Shown here one piece after another: positions 44,264-53,743 of a stretch of 64,000 nucleotides of DNA. Origin of the DNA: QHXW01 sp963752965 (GTDB lineage Bacteria; Acidobacteriota; Terriglobia; Bryobacterales; Bryobacteraceae); NCBI GenBank assembly GCA_963752965.1, contig CAVWAJ010000015.1:558001-622000 (forward strand). The letters run 5' to 3'. Made by a program: the position numbers and the translations under genes. The notes beneath the pieces are model-generated. The model searched no databases. It was given only the letters and a program-made list of their open reading frames with translations, and had not been told where the DNA came from. Each line of letters opens with the position of its first letter. The first letter of the stretch is position 1.

Positions 44264-45189
44264 AGCTCTGCTCGCAGCGCCTCGTCGTTGACAAGGTCCG
44301 CCATGTAGGAACTGCGGACGAGCGGTCCGCTGAACACCATCCGGAAGCCGATGGAAAGCCCGTAATCGCGATAGGCGCCAAACTGTGCCGGTGCAACGTA
44401 CTCCGCAACAGGCAAATTGCGGCGCGTGGGCTGCAAATACTGGCCGATGGTGGCTACGTCAACCCCCGCCTGACGCAAATCCCGCAGCAACGCCTGCACT
44501 TCTCCTCCGGATTCCCCCAGCCCGGCCATGAAGCCGGATTTCGTGAGCACATCCGGGCGATGCTTACGCGCGAACGCCAGAACCCGCAAGGATTGATGGT
44601 AATCCGCCTGTGGACGAACCTTGCGATAGAGCCGCGCGACGGTCTCCATGTTGTGGTTGAAGACGTGCAGTCCGGAATCGAGTACGCGCTTCACTGCGTC
44701 CAGATCGCCGCAGAAATCCGGTATCAGCACTTCGACTCGTGCTTCCGGAAGAGCGCGGCGCACTTGGCGGACAGTTTCGCTGAAATGGTGAGAGCCGCCA
44801 TCGGCCAGATCGTCGCGGTTTACGCTGGTGATGACGACGTAGCGCAACTTCATCTCGGCCGCCATACGCGCGACGTTGGCCGGCTCATTCTCATCGAGCC
44901 GCATATCCTGTTTCGCGGGATTGCCCTTGGGCACCGAACAGAATCCGCACCCTCGCGTACACAAGTTGCCGAGAATCATGAACGTGGCCGCGCCCCGATG
45001 GAAACACTCGTGCATGTTGGGGCAGCGGGCGGATTCGCAGACCGTATGAAGGTTCAGGCGGCGCAGATCGGTCTTCAGGCGGTGCAGTGACTCGAAATGG
45101 GTCGGGCTCTTACGCGCCCACTCCGGCAGGCGCGGCCTCAGGCGCACTTCGCCAGTGTTGCCGGCAATTTGTACCAGGGGGATTCCCAA
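44260..45189 (-). CDS. lipA: Lipoyl synthase (radical SAM)
   Basis: This 309-residue enzyme inserts two sulfurs into octanoyl groups on lipoate-dependent proteins. It has both iron-sulfur clusters: CESARCPNMHEC for the auxiliary cluster and CTRGCGFCSV for the radical-SAM cluster. The C-terminal RSSYMAD supplies the Ser ligand of the auxiliary cluster. TTG 45189 is chosen because it follows the SPOR gene stop by four bases; upstream starts would overlap that gene. It leads into lnt by ATGA. Confidence 0.95.
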   Translation of the reverse strand: MGIPLVQIAGNTGEVRLRPRLPEWARKSPTHFESLHRLKTDLRRLNLHTVCESARCPNMHECFHRGAATFMILGNLCTRGCGFCSVPKGNPAKQDMRLDENEPANVARMAAEMKLRYVVITSVNRDDLADGGSHHFSETVRQVRRALPEARVEVLIPDFCGDLDAVKRVLDSGLHVFNHNMETVARLYRKVRPQADYHQSLRVLAFARKHRPDVLTKSGFMAGLGESGGEVQALLRDLRQAGVDVATIGQYLQPTRRNLPVAEYVAPAQFGAYRDYGLSIGFRMVFSGPLVRSSYMADLVNDEALRAEL

Positions 45190-45193
45190 TGCC

Positions 45194-45823
45194 CTATTTT
45201 CGCACGATCGGGTGGAAACCCACGTTCTCGAGACCGGCCTTGGCCTTGCCCAGGGCCGCGGCATTCGGGAAAGGCCCCACCATCACGCGGAATAGGTTCG
45301 GATTCGAACTTTGAGCCAGCAGAGCGGGGAAACCTTTCTGCTTGAGCGTGTCCACCACCACGCTGGCCTGTGGCTGTGCCACCGCCTCCACTTGCAGGTA
45401 CATGTTCCCGGGGCCGGGATTCACTGCAACCGCGGCGCCTGAAGTTTCAACAGCCTTGGCCGCCGGCGCGCGACGGGGTGGAGGTGCATGCGCGGCTTCG
45501 GCCTTCTCCGGCACCCTCTCCGGCGGCGCGACCGGCTGCGTTTCCACCGGTTTAGTCTCCTGAGGAGCAGGCTCTTTCGCCTCTTCCTTCGGCGGCGCTG
45601 CGCTCGAAGAGGGAGCAGGCGCAGCAGGGCCTGCCGCTTCCGGACGCTGACTCGTCGCGACCGTGGCGGGCGCACCGGCTGCAGCCGCCGCCGGCCCCGA
45701 GTTCCGTCCCACCACGTAGCCCATCGTGAAGAACACGCCGAACAGGATCACGATAATGAAAAACGCGCTGAGCAGTTGCCGGTTTCCCAGGACTAACTCG
45801 TACTCGCCTTCGGTTTTGCTCAT
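45194..45823 (-). CDS. SPOR-domain membrane protein
   Basis: This 209-residue protein has one membrane anchor (LLSAFFIIVILFGVFFTMGYVVG, about 17-40). A Pro/Ala/Glu-rich linker (45-130) follows, then a C-terminal SPOR domain (YLQVEAVAQPQASVVVDTLKQKGF, NLFRVMVGPFPNAAALGKAKAGLE) that binds denuded peptidoglycan at division sites. It may take part in cell division or envelope maintenance. It is followed by lipA and lnt, and preceded by the slipin gene with 22 bases between. Confidence 0.92.
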   Translation of the reverse strand: MSKTEGEYELVLGNRQLLSAFFIIVILFGVFFTMGYVVGRNSGPAAAAAGAPATVATSQRPEAAGPAAPAPSSSAAPPKEEAKEPAPQETKPVETQPVAPPERVPEKAEAAHAPPPRRAPAAKAVETSGAAVAVNPGPGNMYLQVEAVAQPQASVVVDTLKQKGFPALLAQSSNPNLFRVMVGPFPNAAALGKAKAGLENVGFHPIVRK

Positions 45824-45845
45824 AAGAATATGCGCGCGTCGCGGT

Positions 45846-46631
45846 TTATGTCGCGGCTGGTGGTTTTGCTTCGCCGATTCGGTCCAACGCCCGCCCTAAA
45901 GAAGAAAGTATATCGAGAGGCAGGGGAAAAACAATGGTTGTGTTCTTTTCCGTGCCGATTTCCACCAGAGTTTGCAGGTAACGTAATTGGAGGGCTGCTG
46001 GTTGCTTCTGGATCACCTCTGCCGCCATGGCTAGTTTGTCCGCCGCCGTGTACTCACCTTCGGCGTGGATAATCTTGGCACGCCTCTCGCGTTCCGCCTC
46101 AGCCTGGCGCGCAATGGCGCGGATCATCTGCTCGGCCAAGTCCACTTGCTTCACCTCCACCATTGTCACTTTCACGCCCCAGGCCGAGGTGTGCTGGTCG
46201 AGAATGGCTTGCAGGCGCACGTTGAGCTTCTCGCGCTGGCTGAGCAGTTCATCCAGCTCCACTTCGCCCAGCACGCTGCGCAGCGTGGTCTGCGCGAGTT
46301 GCGATGTGGCATATAGGAAGTTCGAAACTTCGAGTACGGCCAAGTTGGCGTCGAGCACTCGGAAATAAATCACTGCATTTACTTTCACGGTGACGTTGTC
46401 GCGGGTCACCACGTCCTGCGCCGGCACTTCCAGGGTGTCGATGCGCAGCGACACCCGCACGATGCGGTCAATCGGCGCAAACACCAGGATGATGCCCGGC
46501 CCTTTGGGCTTGGACAGCACGCGGCCGAGCCGGAAGATGACGCCGCGCTCGTACTCGGCCAGGATTTTGATGGAGGACATCAGGTAGATCGCGAGGATCA
46601 GGATGATTACCAGCGTTGGAAGATCGAACAT
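45846..46631 (-). CDS. Slipin/SPFH (band 7) membrane protein
   Basis: This 261-residue stomatin-like scaffold protein has an N-terminal membrane segment (LPTLVIILILAIYLMSSI). The band 7 domain follows (YERGVIFRLGRVLSKPKGPGI, VSLRIDTLEVPAQDVVTRDNV, QTTLRSVLGEVELDELL), then a helical tail (QAEAERERRAKIIHAEGE). Slipins form ring assemblies and are substrates or partners of the NfeD protease encoded three bases upstream, an arrangement conserved in bacteria and archaea. Confidence 0.95.
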   Translation of the reverse strand: MFDLPTLVIILILAIYLMSSIKILAEYERGVIFRLGRVLSKPKGPGIILVFAPIDRIVRVSLRIDTLEVPAQDVVTRDNVTVKVNAVIYFRVLDANLAVLEVSNFLYATSQLAQTTLRSVLGEVELDELLSQREKLNVRLQAILDQHTSAWGVKVTMVEVKQVDLAEQMIRAIARQAEAERERRAKIIHAEGEYTAADKLAMAAEVIQKQPAALQLRYLQTLVEIGTEKNTTIVFPLPLDILSSLGRALDRIGEAKPPAAT

Positions 46632-46634
46632 GAG

Positions 46635-47936
46635 TCAGCCTCCCGACTGATTTTGTACCGGTTCCACGGTCAGATGCAGATGATCGACGGCCGTCACGCG
46701 CACACGCTCCCCGGATTTCACCGGCGCTCGCGCCACCGCATTCCAGTATTCGCCGCGCACAAAGACTCGGCCTTCCGGAGCCAGATCGCCGATGGTGACG
46801 CCGATCTCGCCGATCATGCCCTCGCTGCCGGTCACCACCTTTCCCCTGCGCGCGCGCATCACAAGCGAGAGTAGAAAAACGGTGATGGCGGCGAACGGAA
46901 CAGCCAGCGCCACGGCCGTCGAAAGATGAATGCGCATCTCGGGCAGCGGGCTGTTGATGAGTATCACCGCACCCAGGATCATGGCGACCGTGCCTCCGGC
47001 GGCAAGCACTCCGTGTGACGTGAACTTGGCTTCGAGAATGAAAAATGCGAAGGACAGAATCAGCAAGGCGGCGCCCAGCCAGTTAATCGGCAGCATAGAG
47101 AGCGCCGAAAGGCCGAGCAACACCAGGATCGCGCCCGCCACCCCGGGGAAGATCAAACCCGGGCTTGAGAACTCAACATAAATCCCGAGCGCGCCCAGCA
47201 CCAGCAGGATCAACGCGATATTGGGGTCGCTAATCGCCCAGAGCACGCGCTGCCGCAGGTTCTTTTCATAGGTGATGATCTCCGCGCCGCCCACGTGCAG
47301 CGTCTCCTTGCGCCCGTCGAATCGCGTGATCTCGCGGCCATCGAGATGACGCATCAAATCCTGCTCGTTGTTCGCGATCAACTCGATGAGGTGATTGTCC
47401 AGCGCTTCCTTCTCCGTGAAGGACTTGCTTTCGAGCACGGCCTTTTGCGCCAGATCGCTGTTGCGCCCGCGCTTGGCCGTCAGGCTGCGCAGCGACGCCG
47501 CGGCGTCGTTTTCCACCTTCTGCTTCATGACCGGGTCCATCTCCGTCCCGATCAATACAGGGTGCGCCGCGCCGGTATTGGTGCCCGGCGCCATTGCCGC
47601 CACGTCTCCGGCCTCGAGCAGAAAGAACCCCGCCGACGCCGCCCGGCCTCCGCTCGGCGTTACGTAGGTGACCACGGGTACGGGTGAGGCGACGATCTTC
47701 TGAATCGTCTCACGCATGGCGTCCATCAGGCCGCCCGGCGTATTCAGACGAATCAGCACCAGGTCGTAGTGCTCGCGCGAAGCTTGGTCGAGCGCGCGCG
47801 AAACGATCTCCACCGTGACCGGATGGACGATCGAATCAATATCCACCGCCAGCACTCGCGGCGCAGCCTGCCCGCGGACCGTGAGCGCCAAACAGCCGAG
47901 AAAAATCAACAAACGCAATGCCAACGGTAACCTCAC
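46635..47936 (-). CDS. nfeD: NfeD family membrane serine protease
   Basis: This 433-residue protein is the long NfeD type. After a signal peptide comes a ClpP/SppA-like protease domain (about 25-225) with a Ser in GGRAASAGFFLL and a Lys in LESKSFTEKEALDN, the Ser-Lys dyad. Four membrane segments (about 240-370) follow, then a C-terminal OB-fold NfeD domain (GEIGVTIGDLAPEGRVFVRGEYWNAV). It probably cleaves the C-terminus of the partner slipin. Confidence 0.95.
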   Translation of the reverse strand: MRLPLALRLLIFLGCLALTVRGQAAPRVLAVDIDSIVHPVTVEIVSRALDQASREHYDLVLIRLNTPGGLMDAMRETIQKIVASPVPVVTYVTPSGGRAASAGFFLLEAGDVAAMAPGTNTGAAHPVLIGTEMDPVMKQKVENDAAASLRSLTAKRGRNSDLAQKAVLESKSFTEKEALDNHLIELIANNEQDLMRHLDGREITRFDGRKETLHVGGAEIITYEKNLRQRVLWAISDPNIALILLVLGALGIYVEFSSPGLIFPGVAGAILVLLGLSALSMLPINWLGAALLILSFAFFILEAKFTSHGVLAAGGTVAMILGAVILINSPLPEMRIHLSTAVALAVPFAAITVFLLSLVMRARRGKVVTGSEGMIGEIGVTIGDLAPEGRVFVRGEYWNAVARAPVKSGERVRVTAVDHLHLTVEPVQNQSGG

Positions 47937-47957
47937 TATACAACGACGCGCGGTGCT

Positions 47958-49724
47958 ATGCTCCCTCAGATGCGGGCTTCGCTCCTTCTGCTATTGGCAT
48001 GCGCCGCGTTTGCGGATGACGGCCCTGCGCTGTTCGAGAAACATTGCGCCCTCTGCCACCGCCCGCAAAGCGCCACCCGCGCCCCCGTGCAGGCCGCTCT
48101 GTCCCGCATGCCGCGACAGGCGATCCTCGCCGCGCTCGAAACCGGCAGCATGAAGACGCAGGCCGCCGCGCTTACCCCCGCCGAGCGGCGCACGCTAGTG
48201 GAATTTCTCTCGAACATCAACGCTGCCGCCGAACCGCGCGCGGGATTCTGCGCCGCGACTGCTAAGCTGACCGGTGGCGTGGGCTGGAATGGTTGGGGAG
48301 TGGATCTCGCCAACTCGCGATTCCAGCCCGATCCCGGCCTCACCGCCGCCCAGGTTCCCGGGCTCAAGCTCAAGTGGGCGTTCGGATTTCCCAACGCCAC
48401 TTCGGCATTCGGCCAGCCCGCCATCGCCGGCGGAGGCCTGTTTCTTGGCAGCGAGGACGGTACGGTTTACTCGCTCGACGCGCGCACCGGTTGCATTGCT
48501 TGGGCCTACAAAGCGTCGTCAACCGTGCGGACCGCCATCTCGATCGATACCTCCCTCGCCAGCGTGTACTTCGGTGATGTGCAGGCGAACGTCTACCGGG
48601 TGGACGCCGCGTCTGGTGAGCTCCGCTGGAAGGTGCAGGTGGAGCAGCATCCCTTCGCGCGCATTACCGGCGCACCCAAGCTCTATGCGGGCCGTCTTTA
48701 TGTGCCGGTTTCCTCCATCGAAGAAGTGGGCGGCGGAAATCCAAAATACGCCTGCTGCACATTCCGCGGCAGCGTTGTCGCCTTGGACGCCGCTTCCGGC
48801 AAACAGGTTTGGAAGACTTACACTATCCCTGACCTTCCGAAACCCACGCGCGTGAATAGCGCGGGGACGCAGATGTTGGGACCGGCCGGCGCGGCCGTCT
48901 GGTCCTCGCCCACCATCGACGTCGAACGTAAAGCCGTGTACGTCGCCACCGGCAACGCCTATGCGGACCCGCCCGTGCGCTATACCGACGCCGTGCTGTC
49001 TTTCGATCTGGAAACCGGCAGTCTGCAATGGGCCCGCCAGTTGGCGGAGGGTGACGGCTGGAATTTCAGCTGCCTCAATCCCAATCGCGCCAGTTGCCCG
49101 GAACACCCAGGCCCTGACGTTGATTTTGGCTCTTCGCCGATCCTGCGCACCATCGCGCCGGGGCGTCGTGTTTTGCTCGCTGGTCAGAAATCAGGCATGC
49201 TGCATGCGCTCGATCCGGATGCGCAGGGCAAAATCCTGTGGCAGGTGCGCCTCGGTGATGGCGGCCCGCTGGGCGGAATCGAATGGGGTCCTGCCGCCGA
49301 CGAGCAGAACGTCTACGCCGCGGTTTCCGATCTTGACGGCAGTCACCCGGAGCATGGCGGTGGCCTGTTCGCTTTGCGCATCCCCGCCGGTGAAAAGATA
49401 TGGTATGCCGCGCCGCCCAAGCCCGTATGTCTGGGAAAGCCCGGCTGTAGCGTCGCGCAGATGGCGCCAGTCACGGTTATTCCCGGTGTGGTTTTCTCGG
49501 GTTCCATGGACGGCCACCTGCGCGCGTTCGGCGCGGCGGACGGCAAACTGCTTTGGGATTTCGACACGTTGCGCGAGTTTGACACCGTCAATGGCGTCAA
49601 AGCCCAGGGTGGGTCGCTGAACGCCACCGGACCGGTCATCTCGGCCGGGATGCTTTACTTCAGTTCGGGTTACGGCCAGCTTGGCGGCATACCGGGCAAT
49701 GTACTGCTCGCCTTCGCACAGTAG
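47958..49724 (+). CDS. Cytochrome c-PQQ dehydrogenase-like protein
   Basis: This 588-residue exported protein is read from ATG 47958; an ATG at 47970 would drop four residues. The signal peptide (RASLLLLLACAAFA) is followed by a small c-type cytochrome domain with heme motif CALCH. An eight-bladed quinoprotein propeller follows (GWNGWGVDLANSRFQPD, LFLGSEDGTVYSLDARTGCIAWAY, GSVVALDAASGKQVWKTY, WSSPTIDVERKAVYVATGN). The order (cytochrome first) matches polyvinyl-alcohol-dehydrogenase-like proteins rather than methanol dehydrogenase. A Cys-Cys pair occurs in YACCTF. It probably oxidises an alcohol and passes electrons to the heme. Only 21 bases separate it from divergent nfeD. Confidence 0.9.
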   Translation: MLPQMRASLLLLLACAAFADDGPALFEKHCALCHRPQSATRAPVQAALSRMPRQAILAALETGSMKTQAAALTPAERRTLVEFLSNINAAAEPRAGFCAATAKLTGGVGWNGWGVDLANSRFQPDPGLTAAQVPGLKLKWAFGFPNATSAFGQPAIAGGGLFLGSEDGTVYSLDARTGCIAWAYKASSTVRTAISIDTSLASVYFGDVQANVYRVDAASGELRWKVQVEQHPFARITGAPKLYAGRLYVPVSSIEEVGGGNPKYACCTFRGSVVALDAASGKQVWKTYTIPDLPKPTRVNSAGTQMLGPAGAAVWSSPTIDVERKAVYVATGNAYADPPVRYTDAVLSFDLETGSLQWARQLAEGDGWNFSCLNPNRASCPEHPGPDVDFGSSPILRTIAPGRRVLLAGQKSGMLHALDPDAQGKILWQVRLGDGGPLGGIEWGPAADEQNVYAAVSDLDGSHPEHGGGLFALRIPAGEKIWYAAPPKPVCLGKPGCSVAQMAPVTVIPGVVFSGSMDGHLRAFGAADGKLLWDFDTLREFDTVNGVKAQGGSLNATGPVISAGMLYFSSGYGQLGGIPGNVLLAFAQ

Positions 49725-49819
49725 TCAGCAGCCGGGCGCTCAAAGTTCCGTGACACTCCGGTTATGAATCGCGCGCGGATCAGGGCCCGGACGACTTATT
49801 ATAAAGAAAGCGTCTCAAA

Positions 49820-52378
49820 ATGCCGTTTCACATCCAGCCCGTTCGCGAATTTCTGGTGCGGCCCGCTGTTCCCGCCCCCCTCTCGCGGATGAATGAACTT
49901 GCTTACAACATCCTCTGGAGTTGGGAGCCGTTGATTCGCTCCCTGTTCCGCCGCCTCGATCCCGCTCTTTGGAAGGATTCCGGCTACAACCCGGTCGTGA
50001 TGCTGGGGCGAGTTTCCCAGGAGGCTTTGGAGCGCGCCGCCGCCGACCCTCGCTACCTGGCCCATTACGCGCAGGCCTGCCAACGCTACGACGTCCACAT
50101 GCAGCATGGGCGCGCTCCCAGCAACGGCAAGCTCGTCGCCTACTTCTCCGCGGAATATGGCCTTAGCGAATGCCTGCCCATCTACTCGGGCGGCTTGGGC
50201 ATCCTTTCCGGCGACCATTTGAAGTCGTCGAGCGATCTGAATCTTCCCCTGATCGGCGTGGGCTTGCTCTATCAACAGGGATATTTCCGCCAGTTCCTGA
50301 ATGCCGACGGCTGGCAGCAAGAGCGCTATAGCGATAACGATTTTTACACCCTCCCGATCGTTCCCGTAAAAGACGGCTTCGGTGAGGACCTCAAGGTCAC
50401 CGTCAAGCTGCCCACCGGTCCGGTTGCGATTCAGGTTTGGCACATGGATGTCGGCCGCATCAAGCTGTACTTGCTCGACACCAACATTCCCGACAACCCG
50501 CTGCCGCAGGATCGTGACATCACCGATCAGCTTTACGGCGGCGATATGGACACGCGCATTCGCCAGGAGATCGTGCTCGGCATCGGTGGACTGCGCGCCT
50601 TGCGCGCTATGAATCTCGAGCCGACCGTTTATCACATGAACGAGGGCCATTCCGCGTTTCTGGCGGTCGAGCGCATCCGTGCCCTGATGGAGGAGCACCG
50701 GCTGAGTTTCGAGGAAGCTCTCGAGGCGACCCGCACCAATAACATCTTCACCACGCACACGCCCGTGCCGGCCGGCATCGATCTGTTCGATTCCGGCATG
50801 ATGCACTACTACTTCCAAGACTACTGCGGCGAGTCGGGCATCGAGTTCAACCAACTGATGTCGCTCGGACGCCGCAACCCAGCGGACTTGGGAGAACGCT
50901 TCTCTATGGCCGTCCTGGCGGTCAAGACCTCCTCGTACCGCAACGCCGTGAGCCGCCTGCATCGCCGCGTGGCCCAGGAGATGTGGCACGAACTGTGGCC
51001 CGATCTTCCCATTTGGGAAGTCCCGCTCACCTCCATCACCAACGGCGTCCACCTGCCGAGCTGGCTGAACAGCGACCTGGCGGATCTCTACGATCAGTAT
51101 CTGGAGCCTGACTGGCGCGACCACACGGCGGACTCAAAAACCTGGGAACTGGTGGATGAGATCCCGGACGAAGAGTTGCTCGAAGTGCATCGCCGCCGCA
51201 AGCGCCGCTTGATCGCGTTTGTCCGCGATCGACAGACCGCATCCGCTTTCCGCCGCAAGGCCGCGTCTTCCGAGCTGCGCCATTCGAGCGAGGTGCTGGA
51301 CCCGAGCGTTCTCACTATTGGATTCGCGCGCCGCTTCGCGACCTACAAGCGTGCCAACCTCATTTTCCGCGATCCCGAGCGGCTCAAGCGAATCCTCACC
51401 AGCAAGGACCGGCCCGTGCAGATCGTGATCGCCGGCAAGGCCCACCCCAAGGATCATCCCGGCAAGTCACAAATTCGCGACGTGGTCCAGTATTCGCGCG
51501 ATCCGGAACTGTGGAAGCACATTGTTTTCATCGAAGACTACGACATGAAAGTGGCGCGCGAGCTGGTGCAGAGCGTCGACATCTGGCTCAATACACCCCG
51601 GCGCGGCGAAGAAGCCTGCGGTACCAGTGGGATGAAAGCCGCCATGAACGGCGTTCTCAACCTGAGCATCCTCGATGGCTGGTTTGACGAGGCTTACGAG
51701 GAATCTGGTGGATGGGCCATCGGGGATCGCGAGCCTTACTCCGACGACCAGGAGAACATGCATGCCAGCGCCATTTACTACCTGCTGGAGAACGAGATCG
51801 TGCCCATGTTCTACGAGCGCCGCGATCACGGCACGCAGGAATGGATGCGCCGCGTTAAGCAATCGCTCCGTCAGCTTAGTCCGCTGTTCGATTGCCGCCG
51901 CATGTTGAACGAATACGACCATGAGCTGTACGAGCCGGCCCACCTCGCGTTTACCGCTCAGGTGCAGAGCCGCTTTGACAGTGCCCGGCGCAGAGTGAAA
52001 TGGACCGATAAGGTGCGCGATGTTTGGGAGCGCGTCCATTTCGTCGAAACCGGCCCCGCTCCCGCCGGACCAGTGACAAGCGGCGTCACCGTACCGGTGC
52101 GCGCCACCGTTGACCTGGCGGGACTCGATCCCGAGGATGTGCGGGTGGAACTCGTGATGGGGCGCGTAGGCGCGAACGGCAGCCTGGAAGATACCGAGGT
52201 AATGGTGCTGCCTGCGGTGGAGCGCAACGGTTCGACGGCGACGTTCGCGAAAGAGATTGTCCCGCAGCAGACCGGGCGGCTCGGCTATGCGCTACGCATC
52301 AGCCCCAACCACTACGACGATCCGCTGACACGGCCCTGCACCAGCATGCTCAAGTGGGGCAGCGGCCGGAATTCCTGA
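49820..52378 (+). CDS. glgP: Alpha-glucan (glycogen) phosphorylase
   Basis: This 852-residue PLP enzyme releases glucose-1-phosphate from glycogen or maltodextrin. It is of the short TIGR02094 form, with an N-terminal DUF3417-like segment (NELAYNILWSWEPLIRSLFRRLDPALW). Marks are AYFSAEYGLSECLPIYSGGLGILSGDHLKSSSD split over several strands, YHMNEGHSAF, FTTHTPVPAG, IGFARRFATYKRA and the PLP-lysine region EEACGTSGMKAAMNG. The last 100 residues are less conserved. It is followed four bases on by a convergent gene. Confidence 0.94.
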   Translation: MPFHIQPVREFLVRPAVPAPLSRMNELAYNILWSWEPLIRSLFRRLDPALWKDSGYNPVVMLGRVSQEALERAAADPRYLAHYAQACQRYDVHMQHGRAPSNGKLVAYFSAEYGLSECLPIYSGGLGILSGDHLKSSSDLNLPLIGVGLLYQQGYFRQFLNADGWQQERYSDNDFYTLPIVPVKDGFGEDLKVTVKLPTGPVAIQVWHMDVGRIKLYLLDTNIPDNPLPQDRDITDQLYGGDMDTRIRQEIVLGIGGLRALRAMNLEPTVYHMNEGHSAFLAVERIRALMEEHRLSFEEALEATRTNNIFTTHTPVPAGIDLFDSGMMHYYFQDYCGESGIEFNQLMSLGRRNPADLGERFSMAVLAVKTSSYRNAVSRLHRRVAQEMWHELWPDLPIWEVPLTSITNGVHLPSWLNSDLADLYDQYLEPDWRDHTADSKTWELVDEIPDEELLEVHRRRKRRLIAFVRDRQTASAFRRKAASSELRHSSEVLDPSVLTIGFARRFATYKRANLIFRDPERLKRILTSKDRPVQIVIAGKAHPKDHPGKSQIRDVVQYSRDPELWKHIVFIEDYDMKVARELVQSVDIWLNTPRRGEEACGTSGMKAAMNGVLNLSILDGWFDEAYEESGGWAIGDREPYSDDQENMHASAIYYLLENEIVPMFYERRDHGTQEWMRRVKQSLRQLSPLFDCRRMLNEYDHELYEPAHLAFTAQVQSRFDSARRRVKWTDKVRDVWERVHFVETGPAPAGPVTSGVTVPVRATVDLAGLDPEDVRVELVMGRVGANGSLEDTEVMVLPAVERNGSTATFAKEIVPQQTGRLGYALRISPNHYDDPLTRPCTSMLKWGSGRNS

Positions 52379-52382
52379 ATCG

Positions 52383-53591
52383 TCACGAGGCCAGCAGCCC
52401 CGGCTCCTTGGTTACGCGCGCAGGCTTCTTGCGCGGGCGTAGCATGTCCAGCAATCCGGATTTCGGAGCCTGCTTGGGTTCGCCCCCGTTTCGGATCGTT
52501 TGGGCAAGTGTATGAAACCCTGCTCCCAGTTCCGAGGACGGGCTCACATGCTTCCCCGAGGTGAGCGCTTTGTGAACCCCTAGATAGTCGTTCGGGAAAC
52601 TCATGTAAACCGCAACCCCCAGAACTTTCTCGATCTCAGAAACGGATATCAGACTCCGGCGCTGCGCCCGGTTGAGCAGCAGCCGAACTCGGGATTCAAG
52701 ATCGAGACTGCGTAGGAACTGTAACTTTTCCCGCGCCAGGTGTAGGCTCGGCACCTCCGGCGTGCAAACCAGGAAGATCTCCCTGGCTTCGTGCAGCAGC
52801 TCAACCGAAAATTTCTCCAGAATTCCGGAGAGATCCAAGCAGATGGCCTTGTAGTGCCGGCGCGCAAAGTCCATTAAATAGGCGATCTGCCGGGCTTCGA
52901 TCCGATAGCCTGGGACCAGTTTGCCCGCCGGCAGAACATCTAGTTCACCAAGACTCGTCACCAGCTTCGGCCACAGCGTCTCGTCCACTTGGTGCGCGTT
53001 TTCCACCGCCTCGACGACCGAATGCATCGCGTCCAACTGCAGCATAAAGGCAACCATCCCGCAGTTCAGGTCAAAGTCCGCTAGGAGCGTCTTTGTGTCC
53101 GGAAGTTGCGCCAGCATGATGCTGGTATTCAATGCGATGGTCGAGCAGCCCACGCCCGGTTTGGAAGGTAGGAACGCCAGTACCCGGTTCGTCGATTCGA
53201 TGGACGGCGGCTTGCGCGCCAGGATTCCCCCGACCCGGTCGGCCATCTGCTCGAGGGCTTCCGCTTCGAATGGCAGTGCCAGGAATTCGCGAATCCCCGC
53301 GCGCATGGCCTCGATCAACGCGTCGGGCTGGATCGAGCGGCTGAAAGCCACGATTTGCGTTCCTGGCGCCTGTGCCTCAATACTGGCAGCCACCGCGAGC
53401 GCCTGTCGGGGCGCCCCCATGCCCAAGAACACGATCTCCGGCGCCGTCGCCCGCAAGAATCGCGCCAGGTCGAGCTCGCCCGGGTAGCGATCTAACGTTC
53501 GCAGTATTCCCAACCGCCGGTTATCTTGCAGCGCGTCCTGGAAATCCGCGCTCAGTTCCTGGTCCGGACAGATGATGACCCCTCGTAACAT
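52383..53591 (-). CDS. CpaE-like pilus-assembly ATPase (receiver-like plus ParA/MinD domain)
   Basis: This 402-residue protein starts at ATG 53591. Residues 1-120 resemble a degenerate receiver domain (RGVIICPDQELSADFQDAL, IVFLGMG, EAMRAGIREFLALPFE). From about 135 it is a MinD/ParA-like ATPase, but the P-loop is SKPGVGCSTIALN: the signature Lys remains while the canonical Lys before Ser/Thr is Cys, as in many CpaE proteins. CpaE localises type IVc (tad) pilus assembly. No other tad gene lies nearby, so the function is uncertain. Confidence 0.82.
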   Translation of the reverse strand: MLRGVIICPDQELSADFQDALQDNRRLGILRTLDRYPGELDLARFLRATAPEIVFLGMGAPRQALAVAASIEAQAPGTQIVAFSRSIQPDALIEAMRAGIREFLALPFEAEALEQMADRVGGILARKPPSIESTNRVLAFLPSKPGVGCSTIALNTSIMLAQLPDTKTLLADFDLNCGMVAFMLQLDAMHSVVEAVENAHQVDETLWPKLVTSLGELDVLPAGKLVPGYRIEARQIAYLMDFARRHYKAICLDLSGILEKFSVELLHEAREIFLVCTPEVPSLHLAREKLQFLRSLDLESRVRLLLNRAQRRSLISVSEIEKVLGVAVYMSFPNDYLGVHKALTSGKHVSPSSELGAGFHTLAQTIRNGGEPKQAPKSGLLDMLRPRKKPARVTKEPGLLAS

Positions 53592-53675
53592 GAAGTACCC
53601 GTTCCTAGGGTAATTGCGGTACGCGGGAATGAACAATTGGGCGAAACGCTTAGAAAGGAAAGTGAATGAGAGGGC

Positions 53676-53704
53676 TTGACAGTGAAGGTGCCGCAGTCTA
53701 TAAT
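53676..53704 (+). promoter_or_regulatory. Sigma-70 promoter of the toxin-antitoxin pair
   Basis: TTGACA (53676-53681) and TATAAT (53699-53704) are both perfect consensus and are separated by 17 bases. This is the strongest promoter match in the window and sits 40 bases before the antitoxin start. Confidence 0.85.
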
Positions 53705-53705
53705 T

Positions 53706-53730
53706 TAGACTAGTCAGACTAGTTAGTTAA
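53706..53730 (+). promoter_or_regulatory. Putative autoregulatory operator (repeated ACTAGT)
   Basis: Just after the -10 are two palindromic ACTAGT cores nine bases apart (GACTAGTC at 53708-53715 and GACTAGTT at 53717-53724). They overlap the expected transcription start, the usual place where Phd-type antitoxins repress their own operon. A strong ribosome site GGGGAG follows before ATG 53744. Confidence 0.55.
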
Positions 53731-53743
53731 CAGGGGAGAAGCT

